Positions 52,972-64,000 of a stretch of DNA of 64,000 nucleotides are shown piece by piece. The stretch spans positions 263,800,925 through 263,864,924 of the forward strand of contig NC_081415.1 in assembly GCF_030272615.1 (NCBI RefSeq), in the 5' to 3' direction. The notes under the pieces were generated by a model. It was not told the origin of the DNA. It ran no database searches and saw nothing but the letters and a program-made list of their open reading frames with translations. The translations under genes and the position numbers were made by a program. The stretch's first letter is position 1. Each line of letters starts with the position of its first letter. The stretch comes from Cryptomeria japonica (Eukaryota > Streptophyta > Pinopsida > Cupressales > Cupressaceae).

Positions 52972-54166
52972 TGTGTGTGAAAAGTGGAATAAGAATCTGT
53001 ATCTAGAATACACAACACTTCAATTAAGTCATTAGATGCATGTTTAGTAAATCAATAATCAATAAATAATAAACTATTACAAAACAGCCTATTCCCTTCT
53101 AGTAAATGCAATTTTAGATTGCTCTCAGATTTGTATAAGTAATACCAGTGACTAGACAACACCTAAATGAAGGATTTAATCTATATGAGCATGATTTTAA
53201 GCTAAATGGATGCAAGATTATACTAGATGGATGAATAGTAAGCTAAATGAATTCAAGCAATCATGATTAAAGTAAATAGGCAAAAAAGCTAAACTAAGAT
53301 GCAATAATCTCAAAAAAGAAAGCACAATATTTTCAATGACTCCAAAGCAAAAACTGTATAATAACAATAAATCTCTAGGGTGTTTTGAATAAGAAATGAA
53401 GGCTGAATTTATAAAAAATCACAAGAGAGACCAACAGTCAAGATCAATTAGCAACGAGCCATTGAGATAGTTCAAGAAAAATCACAATTCAGGATAATTG
53501 AAATAATTGAGAATTCAGATTCAGTTAACCTTGAGATAGCTTCCAATTATAGTTTGATTGAAATGCATTCAGATTATAAGTTTGAGTTTACATTGGAGAT
53601 AAAATTCAATTATTTCCATGTACTTGTGATAAAAATAGGTAATTCCATGCAATTTCTTTGATTTATTCAAGAAAAAAGTCTTTCTAATGCAATTGAACTT
53701 CCTTTATCAAAAGCTTTGAGTTCCAATTTTAGAGAAAATTAATTTATCAATTAATTACTTTTCTGATTTCAAGTTATCTCAATTTAGAAGAAGAAATAAT
53801 ATCTCAAGTTTGATTTCTCTATCAATTCAATTATTTTCTTTTATTTTCAATTTAACTCTTGCTTTGCATATTGATTCCTCTTTTGTAATAAATTAATTCA
53901 TTTTTTATGATTAAATGGCAAATTTATTAATTAATTAAATATGCTAGGATATTTAATAAATTAAACAGTATAATTGATCAAAATGATTTTCTTGGAATGA
54001 TTTAATTAATTAATATAAAATAATTCACTTGCCATGTGATATTTAATGATTGAAGAATTAATTAATTGTGTGCTCAAAGTTGATTTAATTGCATTTGGTT
54101 AGGACCTTGGTGATGTTGTTGAGATTAGGGGCCTATGGTTTAGATGAGCATTTTTAGGGTATTACA
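52972..54166 (-). mobile_element. Candidate minus-strand LTR interrupting the LINE
   Basis: On the - strand it starts TGTAATACCCTAAAAATGCT and ends TTTCACACACA, about 1.2 kb, with TG..CA ends. A purine tract CAAAGAGGGGAAAA on the - strand lies just outside it (54167-54180), as expected for a 3' LTR preceded by its polypurine tract. The left end coincides with the break in the LINE. The second LTR was not found. Confidence 0.6.
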
Positions 54167-55180
54167 TTTTCCCCTCTTTGATTAATGTACGAGCAGCGCG
54201 TTGGTTCAAAGAATAGTTGATATCAAGGAGATACTAGTTTTGAACTTGATTGATCATGAACTAGATAAAGAACGAGGTGTTTAGTTTGTTTTGAAGCAAT
54301 GAAACTGAACAAATTGATTAAAAGCGAAACGGGTCCCGAACTTGATTAAACCAGAGTCGATGAAGAGAAAAGATACTGAACTTGAACTTGATGGATCAAG
54401 AAGCGAATCTTACTGATCTAGAACTTGATTGAACTAGACATAGTGAGCGAAGATAAAATCGATCTTGAACTTGATTGATCAAGACATGATGAGCGAAGAT
54501 AAACTGTCCAGCTTGATTTAATACAATGAAACTGAACACCTGCTTATATTGAGCGTGTGATCAAAGATAGTCTTTTAAACTTTTGATTGAGTTTAAATGA
54601 ATAATCAGCTTGATGAAAAGTGATGAAACTGATTAACGTTAAGAGACTAATTTAGAAGAAGGTAAATATCAGCTTGATTTGAAGCGATGAAATTGATATG
54701 CCCCTAGTGATTGATTCGATTCAGATGATCGAGAGATCTCAACTTGATATGAAGCAATAAAGAAGAGATGCGATAAGATTTTGTTTAACTTTCTTTAGTT
54801 GAAAAGATTTTTGCTCAACTTTTGATGAAGATTTGAAAATTTTCTCGATATTGAAGATGTGAGGTCATAAGGTCATGAGTATGCCCCCTCGAGAGCGAAA
54901 TCGAAAGATAGCGAGGGTACATGATTATAGGCATTTTTTTATGATTATAATTATTTGAGCACAAAGAACGAGTCAGAGGATCATTTGAAGATTTTACGAT
55001 GATTGAAGTGAAATTGAGTGCAAAAAGAATGAGCATTTGATGAAAAAGCACTACGTGGTCTCAGTTGTGCAAAATTGATGAGGAGAATGATCTCGTATTT
55101 CGATTTCGATCCCCAAAATGGAATCAAAATAGGCAAATTAGCTTAGGGTATAGTTTTCGTGTCCATTGGAGCAAGTTGAA
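54167..55180 (-). other. Possible 3' interior of the same minus-strand element
   Basis: Non-coding. Degenerate repeats around GAACTTGATTGATCAAGA and GATGAGCGAAGATAAA recur several times between 54235 and 54515, about 46 bp apart in the clearest pair. No pol domain is seen. Confidence 0.4.
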
Positions 55181-55860
55181 AAATTAGGGTTTTGACTATA
55201 TAAGGGGTCCAAGTGTCATTTTCAAGTTATTTTAACCTCTCCAAGTTTAAAATTTTGAAAAGCCTTCTACAAATAAAAATGGTCATTTTGATCCAGGAGC
55301 ATCGATTTGAGCGCCAGAGATGTCACAATCAAATGCGGAACTACGAGCCAGCGATAAGAGACTCACTAGTACATTCGGGGCTAATTTTCGATGGTTGTTT
55401 ATCGAAATTGCGACTACTTTTTGTCAGACTACCGACAAAAGTAGTCGTCAAAAACTCATCGTCAGAATTTCCGATGATACCTTTGAACATCGTCATTATG
55501 ATGACACCATGCACTCTACCGACGATGGGCATGATCGCTCTTTCAGTCAAAAAAGTCATCAGACATACAGCATCCTCATCGGATGTTTGTTTAGATTGCA
55601 TCAGAATGTCGACGAAAGTCTAAAACTTTGTACCGATGAGAATGTTGTATGTTCAACAATTTTTTCATCGGTCCACTAATATGCACTGATGACTGTCCGG
55701 CAAGGAAGTGTTGTCGGACATACAACATCATCGTCGAATGTTTGTTTAGTTGGGGTCTGAATTTTGATGGAATCCTACAACTTTGCATCGACGAGAATGT
55801 TGTTGGTCTTACGATTCCATTGTCGGTGCAAATTTTAGTATCCACCATAATTCCAATGGT
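55181..55860. repeat. CpG-rich segment with hairpin and tandem duplication
   Basis: It follows a TATA-like ACTATATAAGGGG (about 55195). It is rich in TCG, CGA and CCGAC triplets. 55411-55425 and 55434-55447 form a strong stem (CGACTACTTTTTGTC against GACAAAAGTAGTCG, one bulge). 55555-55672 and 55710-55838 are diverged tandem copies, sharing CGTCGAATGTTTGTTTAG-like and ATCGACGAGAATGTTGT-like phrases. Overlapping frames of 119-136 codons on several strands cover it, which signals composition and not genes. Confidence 0.7.
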
Positions 55861-56280
55861 TGTTTATTTAAAAAAAAATATATTAGTATCTAGATGTAAA
55901 GCACACCTCATTGATATTTACAGTGAATGATATTCTATCCCCATCAGCTACCAATAGGGGCATAGGTTTCAAGCTAATATGAGGTGCACTGGTTTCAAGC
56001 TAATATGATCAGGTGCATCATGGTTGAGATGGTCCAACTCCTAAGAGGACTATATGAACCACTGAGAATTGGTAAAGGTATTAAAAATGGTGTTGATAGG
56101 GAATTAGCTAACCCAAATACAAGAGCCTTTAAAGCCAATCAGGGAGATGAAATGACTTTATCTACCTTATTTAAGTTATTTGTTCTTGGGAGCTACCAAA
56201 ACTTATCTACTATATATATACATGAAATGAATTTATCTACTATATATACACATATTTATTATAAGTATATCTCAAATTTA
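55861..56280. other. Spacer, no gene seen
   Basis: AT-rich. The phrase GGTTTCAAGCTAATATGA occurs twice (about 55966 and 55991). Confidence 0.4.
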
Positions 56281-56313
56281 TAATCTCATATAAAGTGTCA
56301 TCCTATGTCAATA

Positions 56314-56491
56314 CATGACATATACCTATTGAATGACATGTATATATCTCATACTAAGTAGTCACTCGTTATTATAGATTCAACATATATTCAAACACGA
56401 TAATCATGCATTCTCATGACATATATTCAAAGGTGATAATCATGACATATACCTATTGAATGACATGTATATATCTCATACTAAGTAGTCT
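56314..56491. repeat. Direct repeat of about 50 bp, 127 bp apart
   Basis: CATGACATATACCTATTGAA and the following 30 bases (ATATCTCATACTAAGTAGTC at the end) occur at 56314-56363 and again at 56441-56490. Confidence 0.9.
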
Positions 56492-58468
56492 CTCCCCCTG
56501 TATAGTTCAACATGCCCACATGTTTACTCCTAAAAAAATTCAACTCATTTAGATATCTTATTTTCTAGTTATGAAATTGATCTTGGGACCCATGGGTTAT
56601 GGGCCCATAATATACTTAAGTGAAGTTAGCATAAACCATATCAATTATGTTCAATTACATCAATCTCCAAACACAAATGCCAAGCGTACCACTTTCAGAC
56701 GAGGGATGCGAGTGGGAGCCACTCCCTAGACTCACTCTAGGACTAAGCTCATGCCATATCTAAATGCAAGATATCTCAAATACATCAAATTGTCTCAATT
56801 GCAAAATGCCATTTTCATACATAAGCAAGACACACTCAATTGGGCACAACACCAAGAGAACAGATCCAAGTTGATCCCTTATCAAAATTCACATATATGT
56901 TATGATGATTCATAATAGAATATCATCTCAAAATCATCAAATACCACTTTTCAATAATTCCCAAGTTTGGACCAAAAACCAATCATGAGGCCAATTACTA
57001 TTGATGAATGAATGAAGGAAGGATTTTAATGATGTCCACGAGACTAAATAGTCTATGGGACCAAGACAAACACCCTTAACTGATGGACCTCAAAAACCTT
57101 GAAATTTCAAAGTGCATAAAATGAAAATGCAATAATAGCCTTTTGATTCTAATCAACTCAACAATACAATACTCCCTTGATTTGTCATTTCAACATCCCA
57201 AATAGAATTGAACAACATAACCTCATATATACTCATCATTTCCAAATTTGGTTCATACAAATTATATAATCATCCAAATGGATAGATTTAAATTGGAAGA
57301 ATACTTTAATTCACTCAACAATTCATTTGCAACAAACTAAAATTAATTCAATTGAAAAACAAAGGAGGAATTTGAGTTCCTACCTCAAACTTGACCAAAT
57401 CTTCAAATTGATAATGTAATTGAACATAATTGAGATGAGACATGAGTTTCTTAAGTGAATTTACCCATAAACTAAGTACAATTGTTTGAATTCTTTTAGC
57501 ATAAACCACAATTAATCTACACCTATAGTCCAAAGTAATCTAGCGAGGCATGCTATCTAAAATCCAAAATCATGAGTATTGGATCCAAGAGTATAACACA
57601 AAAATTCAGTTATAGCAATTTGTTATACATAATATATCAAAGCAATTTGAAAAATATGTTTTATGTTTATATGTATTTATTCAAATAACTGATCTTTTGT
57701 CATTGAAATATAAGGATATATACCACTTTATTACTATTGAAAATTACTCACTGAGAATTAAAACAAAATAAATCTAGGATATGGCAAAAAAAATTCTCAA
57801 GGTTTGACAATGGATGTATCCCTCAAATCAATCACAAAATTAACTATATAGATCAATATCTTACTTGAAATCACATAGAGAAAGCTTATTGATTGACTAT
57901 GAACATGTACCTTAGGATGAGCTTAGATGTGAATTTGGAGTTATCAAAGCAATGTTAACAGTATGTATCGGACCTCTGGGATAGCAACATAGAGAAAGTG
58001 GAATATAAGATAGGTGAGAGTGAAGAGCCTTGGATGGAATGTTGGAAGAGATGTGTGGGACCCCTGCACACCCTATAGAAGCATTTAGAAGCCATAAAAA
58101 AGTGCCATAGACCAAATATTAATGACTGTCCTAAGGGTACCAATAGTGACAATCACAAGTTTACCAGTGATACTACCTACTCAAACAAGTTGTGTTTGGA
58201 AACCCCACTAGGTGTGTATATGTAATGGTAATGAAATGTCCTAAGAGTAGCCCTTACACTAGTATGCACAAACCTTGGTGTCACAACAGTGTTGGTGTAG
58301 CCTTGGGCCAATGGTGGTTGACTATTACAACTAGGACAATGATCTCAAACATAATTTATGGTGTTTATGACTCTAATGTCCCAATCTACTTGTATATATT
58401 TTCACGAAACAATTAACAACCCAACCATAGCTATTAATAAGATTTCCCCCTAAAATGCATGCAAAAGG
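56492..58468. other. AT-rich DNA, no gene seen
   Basis: No domain-bearing frame, RNA gene or element signature is recognised in this stretch of about 2 kb. Confidence 0.4.
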
Positions 58469-61400
58469 TGTAATGCCCCGCTAGGAAACCCCGAAGGGAT
58501 AAGCCACAATTACGAGAATAGAGTGCAAATTTTTTTTTTTAAAAGTTACAACACATAAGATGCAACAAGATATCAAAGATTCAGATTACATAGCGGAAGA
58601 CAACAACTAACTCCTAAAGAGTTTCCCAACGAGATTACTTAAATTTCACAATTCAATTAACTCACACAATTAGTCCAAAAGCTGGATATCTTAATAACGA
58701 GATAATTCATAAGCAGGACAATTTCTTTCAAAGGACTGAAATGTAAAACACAAGCAAGGATTCATCCTTAAGATCCATTCATGATTCTCATTCAAGCTTT
58801 TCATTTAAAATTACAAACCATACATCTAACATACTAATACACTAGGATTTTCACCATAAACATAAGAGATCTTTCCAAGCATATTTAAATTTCCTTAACA
58901 ACAACTGAGTACAATTCATTACTCTAAGTTACATACATTCATATTCCAACTTATAGCATTAAAAAAGACGATTGCATACATGCATTACGATAAATCGCAT
59001 CTCAACCAATTATGCATTCGATCCACATGGCATTCAAGATAGAACTGAATATAAGCATTTAAAGATAATTCCATTTATCCACTTAACCATTCTAACATAA
59101 GTTAATCATACATGATAAAGCTGAATAAAGGAAACATAAGAGAATACATCACATAACACCATAATGATCTCGGAGTTCACCCCTAAAGGGCTACATCTCC
59201 GGGTCTGCGCAACTGCAAGACCCTTCTGATAATTAATAAAGTTAAGAATACAAGAGGTTACACCATACAATCCAGCCATCAAGGTGATACATAACAATAT
59301 ACAAACGACCACACCGGTCAATAAATACATAAACGATCCTTACAAGGAACAGAATCCAGCTGAACATAATCAAAGCTAATAACATAAGAGTCCATGAGAG
59401 CATCCATAAAACTGAACCATCACCACCCAAGGTCTAACATGAAACCGACACTCTCAAGGGCAGAGACAAAGGACGACTCACAAAGGTACTCAAATCAGGA
59501 CAAAACGACAACACACTAGCGAACGTAGGGACAAGTGTCATCACACAACCTGGTATGGATACCATGGCAAGTCTTCATAGGTCCCGACCCATACACTGGT
59601 AACCCTGGCAACCTAATCCGAACTTTCGGCCCATCCAAGCCTCATGTGGACCCACACATCCTCTCGTGAAGACAAGGAAGGTGGTTTGCCATTTCAGGCC
59701 TTCTCACAGCATGTCGAATCTATGATAGCACTCGTCTCATGTGTGAGGCACATTATCTTATTTAGAGATTACATTCTAATCTATTTAGGTTATCACTTAT
59801 TAGACTCACTTTCGACGGGTTACCCAGCAGCCACTTTGGGCGCGGCCCCCAATCAAAAGCCACTTTCCCATACGACACTAGACTAACTCAGATGAACTCA
59901 AACCACGGAATACACATGGTAAGATGAATGGAGTTCAAGAAAGAACAATCATCTGGTCAAACATGACTCAAAGGTAATCACTTACTGATGGTACTCTGAT
60001 CTAGAGACCTGACAACTAAGGTTAACCACGAATCATCATTCGACTCACACACAAGGATATGACCAACTAAGACAACATCCCAATACAACCGTCAACTTGG
60101 AATCGAGGACTGAAACAGGAACACCAAATCATCCATACGACAGGGTCCTACTAAACAAAGCAAAACATGCCATTTCATAATTAAAGGCGAATACAGAATT
60201 AAAACTCGCAAGGCAATAATCAGAAAAGACAATATTTCATCAAATTGATTTAATCATACAAGTCGATCAAGTTTTCTACAAGATCTAAATCAGCTTACAG
60301 TTATCTACCTCATCAAGGGGATAAGTTGTTCTTGGTTTTCTAACTCCTAAGGTTCAAAGCATCGAACAGGCAAATTAAGCCGTATAGAGTTTTCAAACCA
60401 AATTTATATTAATAAAATCAGACAACTATTAATCAATTAAAATGAGCTATTTAATCTCCAATCTAACATCATTAACATACTGGTCTAAAATCAATCTCTA
60501 CAGATTCATAATTTCACTTCCAGATGCATTATACGAATTACGTAAATAAAAATGTAGAAAGAGAAACTAAAGAAGCTAATCATTTCCAAAAGCACATCGT
60601 TTCAATTTAAACACCCATCGATAAATATTTCACCACTTCTCAATTAGCCGAATGCTCTAATCAGCTAGAGGGTGAGATCTAGATTCACTAATCCCAGATC
60701 CATCGGAATATAAACAACAATATTCAATTGCAAAAGTTCACAGTTTCAGAACTTAATCAGGAAGGGAGCAAAATCATGAAATGAAAATGAATAGTTAATT
60801 CACCTATAACTCCGTTATAACACTAATCAATATCCAAATATCATTTTCCAAGATTAATGCTACCATATTCTTAATTATGAAACTAACTAAAACTTAACAT
60901 TAAGATGGCTTACATTAAAAAGATACTAATATCATATGCATTTTCTTTTCTTCCCTTTTTTTAAATGATATAAAAAAAATACATTAAAAACAACCCATGA
61001 ATCAACAAACTATGTTTTCATTCAACAAAAAAAAATGCATTATAAAACATGCATTAAAAAAAACGATTTATAAACTACGTTTAAACGAAACGCAATTAAC
61101 AAAAGAACCATGTTCTTTTCTTTTTTTTGTTTTTATTAAAAAACGCGTTCAAACATTGAAGGCACCGCGGGCTGGGAAGGGCCGTGCCCTAACCCTAGCC
61201 GCAGGCAGGGTGCGGGCGGCGCTCGCGGTGGTGCCCGCAGGTGCCGTGGCGCCCTGCGGCCACCGCGGCCCCTGCGGCCACCGCTGTGAGCCGCAAGCCA
61301 CGCGCATTCGCCACCCACTGCGACGGTAAAGGAGGAGGAGGGGGAAACGTGCGGGGGAGGGGGGGAGGAGCGGGTGGAGCTCTGCTCCCCGCCTCCAAAC

Positions 61401-62858
61401 CCCAAACCCACGGTTCGAACATTAAAACAAATACACCCAGTCCATAACATAATGCGTTAAGATTTTAGATTAGAACACACAGTTCGGTTTTAATACAAAT
61501 ATATTTTCTTTAAAACACCCAGTCCGAAAACTAAAACAAACGCCCATCCCCAAATTTGATAAGCAATTTCGATTCAATTAAAATTCGATTTAAAAGGGAC
61601 TGGTTCAGTTCAAACGAACTGGGTTTACTATCATATTTCTTGATAGTTTTCTCATTCCATTCAAACATCCAAGGGTTTCAAACGCCCAAAAAGAGAGGAG
61701 GAATTAACACATCTCAAAAACACTTCCAGCCAAGCTGGTTAATTTACTAGATTAATCAAAACCATGGCATTCAATGGAGAATCCAATCCAAGATAAACTC
61801 CCATTTCCATTTCAAACAAAAAAACTAAAATTGAGAGAGTTGGATCCTACCTTAACATGCAATCCTGGCATGGCTGAAGGAGAGCCCACCTCCCAGATCC
61901 AGCAAAACTGCCTCTTCTCCAAAACCCCCAAAAATCTTTCCAACCAAAATCTTCTCCAAAATGTCCATCCTCTCCAAATTTCCCCAAATTTGGGTTATAT
62001 GGAAGAGTTGACCCAAAATTTCTATTTTTGGAATAAAAACTCTTATTTACAAAATAACTCTCAAAAATTAATTCTTTCTCACAAACACAACAAATTAACT
62101 TGCCTTTTCAATTCAAAATTCGATTTCTCATTTAAACAAATTTAATCTTTCAAATTTAAATGCCAACAGAATGCAATTAACTTTATGGCGATAAAATCTA
62201 AAGCTTACTTTTCCACAGCATATATAAATGCATTAATATTCAAAATCAGTCATTTAAATCGAACTCACTCCCAATTTAAAACAGGCAATTCATTAACAAC
62301 GAAAATTGCATAACGAATACCTGATTAATTTAATCCATTAATCCTCAATGCACAAACGCATATATTTAATAAAGAGAAATACTAAGGACTAATTCATCAA
62401 TTAACCAAACACACCAGGCACGCAAACCGAGAAGGTCAACCAAACAGACGACTCGCAAACCCAAACCAACCAGGGATTACCGACGATGACTGGCGATGCT
62501 CACTTGAGCATGACTAAGGTCAACTAGGGTCTTACGACCACCTAATCCGACTCTAAGAATTAAAAAGGGTACACTCAAACCTGTACACCTAGGTGAAGAC
62601 GAACCTCGCACTCATGCGGCGTTGCACCTGAAATTCCCTGCAACCAAAGATCATACATGCATACATATATAAAATTAATGAAATCATTAGTCCGATACTA
62701 ATACCACGAAATAGGGACACTGAATAACCTGCATACAACTAGTGAGAAAACCACATCAATAGCTATGCGTTAATCAACATCTGACTATAACATAATATTA
62801 CAATTAACTAATCAAGATTAAGCCAAGGTTAGAAATAGACTAGGGTAGGGGTACTACA
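58469..62858. mobile_element. Candidate solo long LTR (about 4.4 kb)
   Basis: The + strand starts TGTAATGCCCCGC and ends GGGGTACTACA, so both ends read TGTARTRCCCC from outside, a typical imperfect LTR terminal inversion. The flanks AAAGG (58464-58468) and AAACG (62859-62863) differ by one base, which could be a decayed 5-bp target duplication. No gag, pol, primer site or second LTR is seen. The length is within the range of giant LTRs such as those of Ogre-like elements. Orientation is not decided. Confidence 0.5.
61140..61400. other. GC-rich island inside the candidate long LTR
   Basis: About 260 bp of dense GCGGCC, CCGCGG and GGCGGC motifs with many CpGs, ending in a purine-rich GGAGGAGGAGGGGG stretch and preceded by poly-A/T tracts. 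It contains CCCTAACCCTAG, also seen near the GC island at 48340-48660. Open frames on both strands come from the lack of AT-rich stops. Confidence 0.8.
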
Positions 62859-62863
62859 AAACG

Positions 62864-64000
62864 TATCATCATTGATAGGATAACTAACTTGCATTTAGTA
62901 AGAGACCTCAATGAGTGGATTTTCATGCTAAAAAGAGTACTTGCAATAAAGATATTGAAATCAACGAGACATTATGCATTCAAAAATCCACAAGGAAGAT
63001 CTAATATTTATGAGTGAAATTGCAAATCAATCTAAGTTACATGTTTGATATCTTACTTATATCATGGCAACATAAAATGTATATATGCACTCAACATACC
63101 TCTTTGCTTATTTATTTGAGAATGTTGCTAGGAATTTATAGGTGAATGATACATTGATCTACGCATGAATCACTTGTACTTTCCTGATACTTTCATCCCT
63201 TGGTCAAGGCCGTGTACCCCCTAACACTTGAAGATTGTTTCCACCCTCATGATTACTTGAAATCCATGCTCAAATAACACTAAATGAAAATAGTTAGTAC
63301 AAAATAGTGACCATAGCCAAGGAAGCCCAAATTTACTCATACTCAACATAATAAGAAATAACTAAATCATCTGGACCATTATTCATAACATAACCTCTTT
63401 TTCACATCATGGAAGGCCAAAATTACAAGGAAAGCCAAAATTATAAGGATCACTCTTCTTAAAAGGAGCCATTGTTCAGAGCCACCAAACTATCAACAAG
63501 AGTAGAAGCTATTAGGCTCATACAATTTTAGGAAATATAAAGAGTTGAAATAGAAATGAGAAAAAAAATATGAAAAATTGTTGAAATATGATCTTCACAA
63601 TTCTATCATCATGAGTGCAAACAATCCAGTTAGGAGGACAAAGTTGAGTAGTGTGATGAGGATCAGAGCCATCAAATCTAGGAGGCATAATATGAGACTC
63701 TTTCTGAACCAATGCTAAGGGCTATTATGATTTGAAGCTTCTCTTAAATCCTCACATTTTGTTGTCACATAATGAGGTAGAAGAGGTAGATTCAAAGTCT
63801 TAGAATGAGTTCGATATATATATGGATGGTAATATATGTAAGGATATATGAAAGATATATGTAAGGAGAATAATTACTTCACACTAAGTGAATTTATGGA
63901 GGTACTTGCCATGGATGTAAAGTGGGGATTGTAAAGGAGTCTTTAGATTCATGAAGAACATTAAGGAGAAAAGGTTAGTTATATCAAGGAAAAATAAAGA
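62864..64000. other. AT-rich DNA to the window end, no gene seen
   Basis: No recognisable coding or element signature. A 64-codon minus-strand frame at 63518-63712 has no features I can support. Confidence 0.4.

Noticed and set aside
61136-61450. Arg/Pro-rich frames on both strands
   Set aside because: They arise from GC-rich composition lacking stops, with no conserved motif.
1-64000. tRNA, rRNA or organellar DNA insertions
   Set aside because: I found no cloverleaf-compatible A and B boxes, no rRNA core motifs and no chloroplast or mitochondrial gene sequence. The tRNA-like strings present are retroelement primer sites.

Overview
This is plant nuclear DNA, most likely from a gymnosperm and probably a conifer. 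The evidence is indirect. The window is AT-rich with no host gene I can recognise in 64 kb, it is filled with degraded plant-type LTR retrotransposons (methionine-initiator-tRNA primer sites, 5-bp target duplications, an L1-type LINE with a plant DUF4283-like ORF1), and it carries a transposase-like family that I associate with ferns, mosses and gymnosperms. The species cannot be named from the sequence.

Layout. 1-14285: a 3.6-kb stretch (1-3589) recurs at 10701-14285, which fits a tandem duplication of a 10.7-kb unit whose internal junction is at 3589/3590. The unit holds a 3.5-kb CT/CA compound microsatellite, a 20-bp hairpin minisatellite, a dead transposase-like gene and a candidate solo LTR. 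15281-29511 (continuing at 37345-37540): a large imperfect palindrome. Its left arm carries a 4.85-kb satellite of 20-bp units (16193-21043) that is itself an inverted array, and a complete 344-bp TRIM element sits inside it. The centre of the palindrome is split by a full-length but dead Ty1/copia element (21342-27963). The right arm is split by a full-length non-autonomous LTR element that encodes only Gag and a protease-like domain (29517-37339).

38180-64000: truncated elements in AT-rich DNA. These are a copia LTR plus gag on the + strand (38180-40100), a copia LTR plus gag on the - strand (48985-50907), an L1 LINE with ORF1 and endonuclease (50908-52971) cut by a minus-strand LTR (52972-54166), CpG-rich repeats (55300-55850), and a candidate solo long LTR (58469-62858) containing a GC-rich island. 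A 109-codon open frame at 40634-40963 is the only small ORF outside a recognised element that reads like a real protein.

Nothing here works together as a host pathway. The value of the window is its layered history: palindrome and satellite first, then TRIM (LTRs about 85% identical), then the gag-only element (about 95%) and the copia element (about 97%). An empty insertion site is preserved in the opposite palindrome arm, and the copia element has decayed by a very specific class of nonsense changes. All identities were counted by eye.
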